64,000 nt of DNA from assembly GCF_047302285.1 (NCBI RefSeq), contig NZ_CP154845.1:4464001-4528000 (forward strand). Reading direction: 5' to 3'. This document shows, piece by piece, positions 56,466-64,000 of the stretch. Position numbers and translations under genes: made by a program. Under the pieces are notes generated by a model, which was given only the letters and a program-made list of their open reading frames with translations, made no database searches and had not been told where the DNA came from. Positions within the stretch are counted from its first letter, which is position 1. Each line of letters begins with the position of its first letter. The stretch is from Robertmurraya sp047302285. Its GTDB lineage: Bacteria; Bacillota; Bacilli; Bacillales; Cytobacillaceae.

Positions 56466-57803
56466 TTATTTTGATAAACGCTCCATGAGAGTAGCTTTTT
56501 CTGCTTCAAAACCAGGTTTGTCAAGTAAAGCAAACATATTCTTCTTGTATGCTTCGACTCCAGGCTGGTCAAATGGGTTAACTCCTAATAGATGGCCACT
56601 AATCCCACATGCCTTCTCAAAAAAGTAAACCATCTCACCGTAAGTGTATTCATTCATTTCATCCAGTTCAATCACGAGATTAGGTACTTCTCCATCTATA
56701 TGGGCCATAAGGGTACCCTGAAATGCACTTTTGTTGACTTCATCCATCGTCTTACCTGCCAGGAAGTTTAATCCATCAATATTTTCTGGATCCTCCTGAA
56801 TAGTCACTTCAATTCGAGGTTTCTTAATCTGTAAAACCGTTTCTAAAAGGTTTCGTCGACCTTCTTGTACATATTGCCCCATGGAATGCAAATCCGTTGA
56901 AAAATCAACGGAAGCAGGGAATAGCCCCTTTTGATCTTTTCCTTCACTTTCCCCAAACAGCTGCTTCCACCATTCCGATACGTAGTGAAGGGAGGGCTCA
57001 TAGTTAACAAGCACTTCAATTGCTTTTCCCTTATTGTAGAGTACATTTCGGACCGCAGCATACTGATAGCTCTCATTTGTCAATAAATCAGGATTGTTGT
57101 ATTTACGGGCTGCTGCTGCTGCCCCTTCCATCATATGATCAATATCAAGTCCTGCTACGGCAATTGGTAAGAGACCAACTGCTGTTAGCACAGAATACCT
57201 TCCACCAACATCATCCGGAATAACGAACGTTTCATATCCTTCTTCGTCCGCAAGCTTTTTTAATGCGCCTTTTTTCTGATCTGTAGTAGCAAAAATACGT
57301 TTTCTCGCCTCTTCTTTTCCGTATTTTTTCTCCATATAGTCACGGAAAATACGGAAAGCAAGGGCTGGCTCTGTCGTTGTTCCTGATTTAGAAATGACGT
57401 TAACAGAGATATCTTTCCCCTCTAATAGTTCAAATAAATGAGATATATAAGTAGAACTGATATTCTGACCGGCAAAATAAACATGTGTCTTATTGTTCAT
57501 CTGGTTATGAAAGCTATGGGACAGAGATTCTATAGCCGATCTTGCCCCCAGGTACGAACCACCAATACCAATTACAACCATTGCGTCTGAATGTTTCTTG
57601 ATTCTTTCAGCAGCTTGTTTAATTCTTTCAAATTCACTCTTATCATAGTTTAGTGGCAAATCGACCCAACCAAGATAATCAGAGCCGGGGCCTGTTTTTT
57701 CATGTAGCATTTTATGAGCCACTTTTACAAATTCACTTAGATTATCTACTTCACTCTTTTTCATAAATGCTAATGCATTGGAGTAATCAAACGAAATAGT
57801 CAT
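56466..57803 (-). CDS. pgi: Glucose-6-phosphate isomerase
   Basis: 445 residues, the short bacterial form. It interconverts fructose 6-phosphate and glucose 6-phosphate in the cytosol. Signatures: VVIGIGGSYLGARSAIESL near residue 75, VISKSGTTTEPALAFRIFRD near 140, and PASVDFSTDLHSMGQYVQEG near 300. The ATG overlaps (ATGA) the stop of a 32-codon frame that looks like an alcohol dehydrogenase start. With zwf, gnd and hxlAB it would close the oxidative ribulose monophosphate cycle. A chromosomal pgi probably exists elsewhere; this would be an extra copy. Confidence 0.95.
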   Translation of the reverse strand: MTISFDYSNALAFMKKSEVDNLSEFVKVAHKMLHEKTGPGSDYLGWVDLPLNYDKSEFERIKQAAERIKKHSDAMVVIGIGGSYLGARSAIESLSHSFHNQMNNKTHVYFAGQNISSTYISHLFELLEGKDISVNVISKSGTTTEPALAFRIFRDYMEKKYGKEEARKRIFATTDQKKGALKKLADEEGYETFVIPDDVGGRYSVLTAVGLLPIAVAGLDIDHMMEGAAAAARKYNNPDLLTNESYQYAAVRNVLYNKGKAIEVLVNYEPSLHYVSEWWKQLFGESEGKDQKGLFPASVDFSTDLHSMGQYVQEGRRNLLETVLQIKKPRIEVTIQEDPENIDGLNFLAGKTMDEVNKSAFQGTLMAHIDGEVPNLVIELDEMNEYTYGEMVYFFEKACGISGHLLGVNPFDQPGVEAYKKNMFALLDKPGFEAEKATLMERLSK

Positions 57804-57898
57804 ACATTACTTCCCCTTTCAATCAAATTTAGCTTAGCTGCTTCAATCGGAGATCCTTCTCCGTAAAAAAGATCTCTCGGCATAGTAAAACGTTTCAT
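57800..57898 (-). pseudogene. Iron-type alcohol dehydrogenase N-terminal remnant
   Basis: From ATG 57898, with AAAAGGAGAATG upstream, the frame reads MKRFTMPRDLFYGEGSPIEA, a typical start of group III (Fe) alcohol dehydrogenases, then 12 more codons to a TGA that overlaps the pgi start. The rest of the enzyme is deleted. It keeps its binding site, so it now acts as a 32-codon leader translated just before pgi. Confidence 0.6.
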
Positions 57899-58043
57899 GT
57901 TAGTGCATTCTCCTTTTCTACAGTATATAAGGGAAGTTTTTAAAAACACATTTAAACTCCCCCTTTTCAATTTTGAAAAATCCTTAGTGGGACCGTGTAA
58001 TTATCAATAGCGTACATTAAAAGATAGTTAGTATTAAGAAAAC

Positions 58044-58535
58044 TCAATGGTCCCTCTCTACATCGGCACTTAGTATGTCTTCTGTTTTGATTTCAAGTAA
58101 TATTTCCAAGAATCTTATCGTTCCTAATACTTTTCGAGTGTCTCCCTCATTTTGAACATTCTCCATTTTCTTTTGTTGGATCAGTTCACTTATTACTTGC
58201 TTGAAAGCATTGGTTTTTATAAGCCATTCTCCAACCAGTAGCTTAGTTGAGTCTCTCTCGTGTTCGGTTTTGACAGCAAATAAACTTTCGGTATCTGTCT
58301 CTCTTAACGTGATTGAATTAAAATCTTCGCTCATTTGAATCCGAAAATAATTCCTTTCACTATCATAATATTTTCCGTCCCTTAGAAGAAAATACTCTAT
58401 CCCTAATACTATTTCATAAAAGGGCTCATTATCTGATGGAGAATGGAGTTCTTTTACTTCGATATTCTTCACCATGTCTAAATAGGTTTCTAAACCATAT
58501 TGTGTGTTAATGATTTTTGCATCCAATACGTTCAT
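58044..58535 (-). CDS. Hypothetical protein
   Basis: 163 residues from ATG 58535, with GAGGTGTGAC upstream; the earlier start at 58550 lies inside that site. Soluble, mixed alpha/beta (FYEIVLGIEYFLLRDGKYY, TKLLVGEWLIKTNAFKQVI). No family recognised. It lies between gnd and the alcohol dehydrogenase remnant, same strand, but separated from gnd by a repeat element. Confidence 0.6.
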   Translation of the reverse strand: MNVLDAKIINTQYGLETYLDMVKNIEVKELHSPSDNEPFYEIVLGIEYFLLRDGKYYDSERNYFRIQMSEDFNSITLRETDTESLFAVKTEHERDSTKLLVGEWLIKTNAFKQVISELIQQKKMENVQNEGDTRKVLGTIRFLEILLEIKTEDILSADVERDH

Positions 58536-58881
58536 GATGTCACACCTCAATATTGTTTTATTTTTTTGGCTCTGTTAAACTTGTCTGTTGGCTCCAGGTG
58601 CTCGCTTTCCGCGGGCGATCCGGGAGCCTCCTCGGCGCTGTGCGGCTGCGGGGTCTCCCTTGTCCTGTTTTTCCCACAGGACGTTGAATCATCATCCGTG
58701 AATAGGCACCGCACGAGAAAATGTGAATGCATTTTCGAGGCGTCTCGCTCCTTCCGCTTCAATCAACATAGTTAGCACTATCAACGACTTAAGTAAATCT
58801 ACCAATTTTTGGGATATACCAAACTAAAAATCCAATGAATTTCCGGCTCATTTTAACGAAAGACATATACAGCAGATGACT
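58536..58881. other. Intergenic region made mostly of a repeat element
   Basis: Contains the GC-rich repeat described at 58566-58785; the rest (58786-58881) shows nothing. Confidence 0.5.
58566..58785. repeat. Bacillus-type GC-rich dispersed repeat
   Basis: Starts tgttaaacttgtctgttggc and holds ctttccgcgggcgatccggg, cctcctcggcgct, ctgcggggtctccc and ccttccgcttcaatcaacat, a conserved set of blocks that I recall as a dispersed non-coding repeat in Bacillaceae genomes. Frames open in it (for example 58500-58775) are not genes. A single copy is present in the window. Confidence 0.55.
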
Positions 58882-59775
58882 TTATGATTTTTCCACAGCA
58901 TGTCCGCCAAATTCATTACGAAGGGAAGCTACCACTTTACCTGTAAATGTATCATTGTCTAATGAACGGTAACGCATTAGTAAAGACATAGCGATAACAG
59001 GGGTAGCTGTTTGAAGATCCAAAGCGGTTTCAACTGTCCATTTCCCTTCCCCAGAAGAATGCATAATGCCCTTAATTTCATCTAATTTTGCATCTTTAGA
59101 AAATGCGCGTTCTGTCAATTCCATGAGCCATGAGCGGATGACAGAACCGTTATTCCACACCCGTGCCACTTTTTCATAGTCAAAATCGAAATCGCTTTTT
59201 TCCAGGACTTCGAATCCTTCACCAATGGCGGCCATCATTCCGTATTCTATTCCATTGTGGACCATTTTTAAGAAGTGGCCACTACCAGATTTCCCAGCAT
59301 ATAAATACCCATTATCTACAGCTGTATCTCTAAAAATCGGCTCGACAATGCTCCATGCTTCAGGATCTCCACCAATCATATAACAAGCACCATAGCGAGC
59401 ACCTTCCATCCCCCCAGAAGTACCGGCATCCATAAAGCTCACTCCAACTTTCTTCAACTGTTCGTAACGACGAATTGATTCCTTATAATGCGAATTACCA
59501 GCTTCAATGACGATATCTCCTTCACTTAGAAATGGTGTGATTTCACTAATAACTGAATCAACGACGGAGTGTGGGACCATTATCCAAACAACTCGTGGCT
59601 TTTCTAATGATTGAACAAGATCTTGTAAACTGGATGCTCCTTCAACTCCATATTTTTTAATTTCTTCAATAGTATTTGTATTTAGATCAAACGCCATTAC
59701 ACGGTGTTTATTGTCAATTAAGTTTTTTCCTAAGTTCATACCCATTTTCCCTAATCCAATTAATCCTACTTTCAC
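58882..59775 (-). CDS. gnd: 6-phosphogluconate dehydrogenase (decarboxylating), short form
   Basis: 297 residues from GTG 59775, with AAAGGAGG upstream; the ORF start at 59829 is before that site. N-terminal Rossmann motif GLIGLGKMGMNLGKNL; active-site blocks MDAGTSGGMEGARYGACYM and FLKMVHNGIEYGMMAAIGEG. The ~300-residue class is commonly NAD-linked, unlike the 470-residue NADP enzyme. It oxidises 6-phosphogluconate to ribulose 5-phosphate and CO2. It lies 198 bp after zwf on the same strand. Confidence 0.93.
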   Translation of the reverse strand: MKVGLIGLGKMGMNLGKNLIDNKHRVMAFDLNTNTIEEIKKYGVEGASSLQDLVQSLEKPRVVWIMVPHSVVDSVISEITPFLSEGDIVIEAGNSHYKESIRRYEQLKKVGVSFMDAGTSGGMEGARYGACYMIGGDPEAWSIVEPIFRDTAVDNGYLYAGKSGSGHFLKMVHNGIEYGMMAAIGEGFEVLEKSDFDFDYEKVARVWNNGSVIRSWLMELTERAFSKDAKLDEIKGIMHSSGEGKWTVETALDLQTATPVIAMSLLMRYRSLDNDTFTGKVVASLRNEFGGHAVEKS

Positions 59776-59973
59776 TTGAGTTTCCTCCTTTAAATTACAA
59801 AAAATAGCGTGTATTATTATGCTACCCATTTGTTGTTCTTCATGGTCTCCTTATGGAACCATAAGGATTCAACAAATACTTTAAGTTCCTTGGGTAAATC
59901 GCGTAACAATTATCTGTCAAATCCAACCTCGGTTTGCTCTCTTCATACCAATAGCCTTCCAGGGAGCTGCGGA

Positions 59974-61446
59974 TTAAACTCCCCCCCTAGTTTCCCACCA
60001 TTTAAAACCATCCTCCTCCAATAATTGCGAAGCAGCTTGTGGCCCCATCGAACCGGCTTGATATAGGTGGAGTGGAAGGGCATTTTCCTCAAACGCCTCT
60101 AAAACGGGCTGTACCCATTTCCAAGATAATTCAACTTCGTCCCAATGAGCAAAGAAGGTAGAGTCCCCACGCAGAGCATCGAATATTAAGAGTTCATAAG
60201 CTTCTGGTATGTCTTTTGTACTTGCTGAGAAGTCAACAATTATCGGCTCCAAATTTCCATTTGTTAAATTTTTGCTATTTAATTGCATCGACACACCCTC
60301 ATTTGGACTTACTTTGATAACTAATAGATTGGGTTCTGCAAATTGATTCTCGTTAGTATACACATCTTTCGTTGGATTCTTGAATTCAATCACAATCCGC
60401 GTCGACTTTTCCTTCATTCTTTTTCCTGTCCGGATATAAAATGGCACCCCATCCCAGAATGAACTATCAATCCATAAACGAGCAGCCACAAATGTATCGT
60501 TTGTGGAAGAAGCATTCACTCCAGGTTCTTCTAAATATCCGACTACAGGTTTACCCTTTATTTCCCCCGGTCCATATTGACCACGAACAACGTGGATACC
60601 TACAGTATCTTTCTGTACAGGCCGAAGAGAGTCCATAACTTTTCTTTTCACTGTACGGATATCGTTCGTGCTCATCTGTTTTGGCTGATGCATGGCCGTC
60701 ATCATCAACAGCTGCATCATATGATTTTGGACCATATCACGAATAGCCCCTGCTTTTTCATAATAACTAGCTCTCTCTTCTACACCAACCGTTTCACTAG
60801 CCGTTATTTGCACATTGGCAATATACCGATTGTTCCATAGTGATTGCAGCACAGGGTTGGCAAATTCTAAAGCTTCAAGGTTTTGAACCATCGGTTTTCC
60901 AAGATAATGGTCAATCCTGAAAATTTCGTCTTCTTCAAAAGCTTTGCTTAGTTTTTCATTTAAATCTTGAGCAGATTTTAAATCACGCCCAAATGGTTTT
61001 TCGATCATTAATCGTTTCCATCCTTTTGTCGAGCCTAATCCACTCTCCTTGATGTTCAAAGCAATTACATCAAAGAATTCAGGAGCAACAGAAAGATAAA
61101 ACATTCGATTCTCTTCAATACTCTGGTCTTTTTCATTTTGTTGAACGACTTCAACTAACTTCTTATACCCTTCAGCATTCGTGAAATCTAACTGGCAATA
61201 ACGAAATGCCTTTACAAACTCTTGTTTTTCGGATTTATCATTTATCAAGTGTCTAGAAAAAGTGTATAGCGAGTCTGTTACATGGTTTTGAAAATCAACA
61301 TCAGACATTTCGTCTATTCCTACACCAATGATCAAAAAAGAATCTGGTAATTTTTGATTCAAATATAAATTAAACAAGGCAGGGTAGATTTTTCGCTTAG
61401 CTAAATCCCCAGTTGCCCCAAATAAGACAAACGTCATAGAATCCAC
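59974..61446 (-). CDS. zwf: Glucose-6-phosphate 1-dehydrogenase
   Basis: 490 residues from GTG 61446 with GTGGAGGAATG upstream. Dinucleotide-binding motif FGATGDLAKRKIYPALF at the start; active-site RIDHYLGKPMVQNL near residue 175; MIEKPFGRDLKSAQDL near 150. It makes 6-phosphogluconolactone and NAD(P)H from glucose 6-phosphate. No lactonase gene is adjacent; the lactone also hydrolyses by itself. It is the first gene of the minus-strand zwf-gnd group. Confidence 0.95.
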   Translation of the reverse strand: MDSMTFVLFGATGDLAKRKIYPALFNLYLNQKLPDSFLIIGVGIDEMSDVDFQNHVTDSLYTFSRHLINDKSEKQEFVKAFRYCQLDFTNAEGYKKLVEVVQQNEKDQSIEENRMFYLSVAPEFFDVIALNIKESGLGSTKGWKRLMIEKPFGRDLKSAQDLNEKLSKAFEEDEIFRIDHYLGKPMVQNLEALEFANPVLQSLWNNRYIANVQITASETVGVEERASYYEKAGAIRDMVQNHMMQLLMMTAMHQPKQMSTNDIRTVKRKVMDSLRPVQKDTVGIHVVRGQYGPGEIKGKPVVGYLEEPGVNASSTNDTFVAARLWIDSSFWDGVPFYIRTGKRMKEKSTRIVIEFKNPTKDVYTNENQFAEPNLLVIKVSPNEGVSMQLNSKNLTNGNLEPIIVDFSASTKDIPEAYELLIFDALRGDSTFFAHWDEVELSWKWVQPVLEAFEENALPLHLYQAGSMGPQAASQLLEEDGFKWWETRGGV

Positions 61447-61542
61447 TTTTCATTCCTCCACTTTTTCAAAGCATTTTCAAATAGAAAAATGTCTGATTTT
61501 CTTCGTTTCCCCTACAAAACAACAAGGATTTTCGCTATTGCG

Positions 61543-61707
61543 TTATCCTACTTTTGGATGTAAGTTTCGTTTATTTCTCCCAGCTTGTCCGGTAATAATG
61601 ATATCTCTTAATTGAGAATGTCCACATTTTGGACAGGTTTCATTATTTATGGTGATGATTAGACATCTTTCACAAACTTTTCGATGCTTAGTTTTGAACC
61701 TTTCCAT
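61543..61707 (-). CDS. Small zinc-ribbon protein
   Basis: 54 residues from ATG 61707, with AAAGGAGAGATC upstream; the ORF start at 61740 precedes it. Two Cys pairs, CERC and CPKC, separated by about 13 residues, form a likely zinc ribbon, and the tail is basic (GRNKRNLHPKVG). No family name known to me. It lies about 100 bp upstream of zwf on the same strand, so it could be co-transcribed. Confidence 0.6.
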   Translation of the reverse strand: MERFKTKHRKVCERCLIITINNETCPKCGHSQLRDIIITGQAGRNKRNLHPKVG

Positions 61708-61959
61708 GCGGATCTCTCCTTTCGTAAAAAGCAACAACATGTATAAATTATTAAATGAAGTTTCACTTCATCTCACCATGCTTGTAGCTGTATTCCCTTA
61801 AGGTTTGGTAGTATTCTTTAAGCTCGCTATTACTTGAGCAAAATCAGTATATTACGTATGTTATACTTTTGAAAGTACGCACTTTATTAACATATAGACA
61901 CATTGGTATAACATAGTGTTAAAAATAATACTATAAACTTGAATCCAATACCAAGAGTG

Positions 61960-62010
61960 AAAAGCCAAGGACAGCGATTATACAAGATTCGCTGCCCTTG
62001 GCTTTTTAGT
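61960..62010. terminator. Intrinsic terminator
   Basis: AAAAGCCAAGGACAGCGA pairs with TTCGCTGCCCTTGGCTTTTT, a long near-perfect stem. Confidence 0.9.
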
Positions 62011-62080
62011 AACTGATTCTTTTATTAAATGTTGTGTTTAAATGTTGTGTTTTTTCAACCTTTTAAATACGTAGAGATAT

Positions 62081-62130
62081 AAAAAAACACGGACAGCATC
62101 TTTATTAAGATAGCTAACCGTGGTTTGTTA
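62081..62130. terminator. Intrinsic terminator after hxlR
   Basis: AAAACACGGACAGCATCTT pairs with AAGATAGCTAACCGTGGTTT. It lies about 50 bp after the hxlR stop on the minus strand, with T-rich ends. Confidence 0.8.
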
Positions 62131-62181
62131 GTATATGAACTTTTTTACACTTTTTCGAACCCCTAGGAGAAACTCTTTTTT

Positions 62182-62547
62182 CTACTGAATAGACGATTTG
62201 TTTTCTGTTTCTTTTTCCAATACATTCTCAATATAATCTTTACCCCAGTCATACATAGCATCCAGAATAGGCATCAGACTTCTTCCATACTCAGTGAGTG
62301 AGTATTCAACTTTTGGTGGAACGACAGGATAGACTTCACGATGAACAATCAAATGGTCTTCAAGTTCGCGCAATTGATTAACAAGCATTCTTTGAGTGAT
62401 ACCCGGCATGAGGGCCTTTAGTTCACCAAAACGTTTGGTTCCTTCTTTTCCTAGATGCCACAATACCAACATTTTCCATTTTCCGCCAATAATCGAAAGA
62501 GTCAATTCTTTTTCACAATTAAACACTTTTTCCCCAAGATTCGGCAT
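62182..62547 (-). CDS. hxlR: HxlR, formaldehyde-responsive activator of hxlAB
   Basis: 121 residues, winged-helix HxlR family (LSIIGGKWKMLVLWHLGKEG; MLVNQLRELEDHLIVHREVY). The N-terminus reads FNCEKEL with Cys11 and Lys13, the pair that formaldehyde cross-links in B. subtilis HxlR, so the sensing chemistry should be kept. It is divergent from hxlAB with a 203-bp shared control region. Sequence is close to the B. subtilis protein as I recall it. Confidence 0.93.
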   Translation of the reverse strand: MPNLGEKVFNCEKELTLSIIGGKWKMLVLWHLGKEGTKRFGELKALMPGITQRMLVNQLRELEDHLIVHREVYPVVPPKVEYSLTEYGRSLMPILDAMYDWGKDYIENVLEKETENKSSIQ

Positions 62548-62578
62548 TCATTTCACCTCCAACCCTTATTATGTCCAA

Positions 62579-62657
62579 TAGTATACTTTTTGTTACTATA
62601 TGATAAAAAAGTGCATACTTTTAATTTAGTAACATACCCAGTATACTGAGTATCATA
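62579..62657 (+). promoter_or_regulatory. Candidate HxlR operator repeats upstream of hxlA
   Basis: Two similar words, tagtatactttttgttacta (62579-62598) and gtgcatacttttaatttagt (62611-62630), follow in the same direction about 32 bp apart, with a third AGTATACTGAGTATC at 62640-62654. B. subtilis HxlR binds two direct repeats before hxlA; these are the best candidates. Confidence 0.55.
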
Positions 62658-62750
62658 CCGTTAGTAAATAGCTATCAATTGGATACAATAACACTGTGCA
62701 AAAGAAAGCTATACGGCACAATATACTATTATATAAGGAGCGAGTAATAA

Positions 62751-63383
62751 ATGAAATTACAATTAGCATTAGATCTTGTAGATATTCCAGGAGCCATTGA
62801 ATTGGTGAAAGAAGTAGAAAATCATATAGATGTTGTAGAAATCGGCACGCCGGTTGTGATTAATGAAGGCCTTAAAGCAGTAAAGGAAGTGAAAGCTGCC
62901 TTCCCTAACTTAACTGTATTAGCTGACCTTAAAATCATGGATGCAGCTGGATATGAAGTTAGCCAAGCATCTGCAGCAGGCGCTGACATCATCACCATTC
63001 TTGGTACAGCTGAAGACGAGTCCATTAAAGGTGCTGTAGAAGAAGCAAAAAAACAAGGTAAACAAATCCTTGCTGATATGATCGCAGTTAAAGACATTGA
63101 AGGTCGTGCGAAAGAACTGGATGAACTAGGAGTAGATTATATCTGCGTTCACACAGGTTATGACCTTCAAGCTGTAGGAAAAAATTCTTTCGAAGACCTT
63201 GCAACCATTAAGAGCGTTGTAAAAAATGCGAAAACTGCTATTGCAGGCGGAATCAAATTAGAAACACTTCCAGATGTGATTAAAGTACAACCAGATCTTG
63301 TCATCGTAGGTGGCGGTATCACAAGCAAAGACGATAAAAAAGCAGTTGCAGCTAAAATGCAAGAATTAATTAAACAAGGTTAA
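62751..63383 (+). CDS. hxlA: 3-hexulose-6-phosphate synthase
   Basis: 210 residues, orotidine decarboxylase-type barrel. Substrate and metal site: LQLALDLVDIPGAIELV at the start, DVVEIGTPVVINEG, and the D-x-K-x-x-D signature in LADLKIMDAAGYE near residue 62. It adds formaldehyde to ribulose 5-phosphate, giving hexulose 6-phosphate. AAGGAGCGAG precedes the ATG. It is the first gene of hxlAB, with 8 bp to hxlB. Confidence 0.96.
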   Translation: MKLQLALDLVDIPGAIELVKEVENHIDVVEIGTPVVINEGLKAVKEVKAAFPNLTVLADLKIMDAAGYEVSQASAAGADIITILGTAEDESIKGAVEEAKKQGKQILADMIAVKDIEGRAKELDELGVDYICVHTGYDLQAVGKNSFEDLATIKSVVKNAKTAIAGGIKLETLPDVIKVQPDLVIVGGGITSKDDKKAVAAKMQELIKQG

Positions 63384-63391
63384 TTATAACT

Positions 63392-63949
63392 ATGAAAACT
63401 ACTCAATATTTAGCTGAAGTCGTTCAAGAATTAAGTCGGACAGTCGACTTAATCTCTGACGAAGAAGCAGAGAAGTTGGTTAATAAGATTCTGGAATCCA
63501 AAAAAATCTTTGTTGCAGGTGCGGGCAGATCTGGATTTATGGGCAAATCTTTCGTGATGAGAATGATGCACATGGGGATCGATGCTTATGTAGTCGGTGA
63601 AACTGTAACAGCAAATTTAGAAAAAGGTGATTTGTTGATCATCGGTTCAGGTTCAGGTGAAACGAAAACCTTGGTTTCAATCGCTGAAAAAGCAAAAAGT
63701 TTAGGTGGGACGGTCGCAGCTGTAACGATTTCCCCTGACTCCACGATTGGAAAATTAGCTGATATTATCATTAAATTGCCTGGATCACCGAAAGATCAAT
63801 CTGAAAGTGAATATAAGACCATACAACCAATGGGGTCACTTTTTGAGCAAACGATGTTATTATTTTATGATGCATTGATCTTGTGTTTTATGGAAAAAAA
63901 AGGCTTAGACTCTACTAAAATGTACGGCAAACATGCCAATCTCGAATAG
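63392..63949 (+). CDS. hxlB: 6-phospho-3-hexuloisomerase
   Basis: 185 residues, a single SIS domain: KIFVAGAGRSGFMGKSFVMR near residue 35, LLIIGSGSGETKTLVSIAEK near 85, and the helical C-terminus LFEQTMLLFYDALILCFMEK. It converts hexulose 6-phosphate to fructose 6-phosphate, which Pgi (56466) can pass on to glucose 6-phosphate. Co-transcribed with hxlA; no strong ribosome binding site is seen in the 8-bp gap, so coupling to hxlA is likely. Confidence 0.95.
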   Translation: MKTTQYLAEVVQELSRTVDLISDEEAEKLVNKILESKKIFVAGAGRSGFMGKSFVMRMMHMGIDAYVVGETVTANLEKGDLLIIGSGSGETKTLVSIAEKAKSLGGTVAAVTISPDSTIGKLADIIIKLPGSPKDQSESEYKTIQPMGSLFEQTMLLFYDALILCFMEKKGLDSTKMYGKHANLE

Positions 63950-64000
63950 AGTACACTTTAAAAAATATGGAAACATCGTAAAGACCGCATTTATTTCTTT

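Larger units (their letters stand above)
61708..62181. other. Intergenic region with two terminators
   Basis: Two hairpins (61960-62010 and 62081-62130) separate the zwf side from hxlR. A dyad near 61840-61915 (ttacgtatgttatac...ggtataacat) may be a regulatory site. No gene. Confidence 0.5.

Noticed and set aside
58500..58775. Open frames over the repeat between gnd and the 163-residue gene
   Set aside because: The sequence is a dispersed GC-rich repeat with no start signal.
1..63999. tRNA or rRNA genes
   Set aside because: No cloverleaf or rRNA-like stretch was recognised by eye.

Overview
The window is low-GC Firmicute DNA from an aerobic endospore former, most likely a Bacillaceae member. 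It carries a GerA-type germinant receptor operon, a complete SpoVA-type operon with DUF1657, DUF421 and YhcN/YlaJ partners, strong AGGAGG-type ribosome binding sites, and an hxlR-hxlAB formaldehyde locus. The region is accessory DNA made of nested and partly decayed mobile elements; I see no ribosomal or core housekeeping operon. Chromosome or large plasmid cannot be decided from the window.

Layout. (1) 1-1170: the 3' part of a gene for an alpha/beta-hydrolase-like protein with a transcription-factor-like winged-helix domain. (2) 1617-10390: a decayed integrative island between two identical 16-bp copies of a groEL 3'-end sequence. It holds a DUF3800 gene, a broken IS4-type element, two overlapping DGQHR (DndB-like) genes, and a tyrosine integrase gene broken by an IS21 element with a 5-bp target duplication. 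(3) 10864-16401: a type III restriction-modification locus (res, mod) preceded by a serine recombinase; res carries a frameshift. (4) 16.4-24.1 kb: a more GC-rich, largely non-coding stretch with an ATG/CAT-rich array, a branched palindrome, 160-bp duplications, gene fragments, and a frameshifted Xer-like recombinase. It looks plasmid-derived. (5) 24.4-27.4 kb: a degenerate Tn3-family transposase. (6) 27.5-37.5 kb: DUF4046 gene, gerAA-gerAB-gerAC operon with a good sigma-G promoter, DUF3231 gene, a resolvase and small membrane proteins.

(7) 37613-56261: a Tn3-family transposon whose transposase is cut by a second, Tn1546-like transposon (terminal repeats 37935 and 54990, a third internal copy at 48022). 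The inner element has its own resolvase and a frameshifted transposase. Its cargo is a spore heat-resistance module of the type known as spoVA2mob (DUF1657, YhcN/YlaJ lipoprotein, SpoVAC, SpoVAD, SpoVAEb, DUF1657, DUF421) together with cardiolipin synthase, another DUF421 protein and a CBO0543-type membrane protein. A direct repeat of about 490 bp, made from the 5' part of the cardiolipin synthase gene, flanks the operon. A second ger locus and a fused amidase fragment are rotting next to it.

(8) 56.4-63.9 kb: pgi, gnd and zwf on the minus strand, and hxlR with divergent hxlAB. HxlA and HxlB fix formaldehyde onto ribulose 5-phosphate to give fructose 6-phosphate; Pgi, Zwf and Gnd return it to ribulose 5-phosphate with release of CO2. 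Together they encode nearly the whole dissimilatory ribulose monophosphate cycle, an NAD(P)H-yielding formaldehyde oxidation route; only a lactonase, whose step can be spontaneous, is not seen. Gene families and names come from recalled family motifs; no database search was possible.
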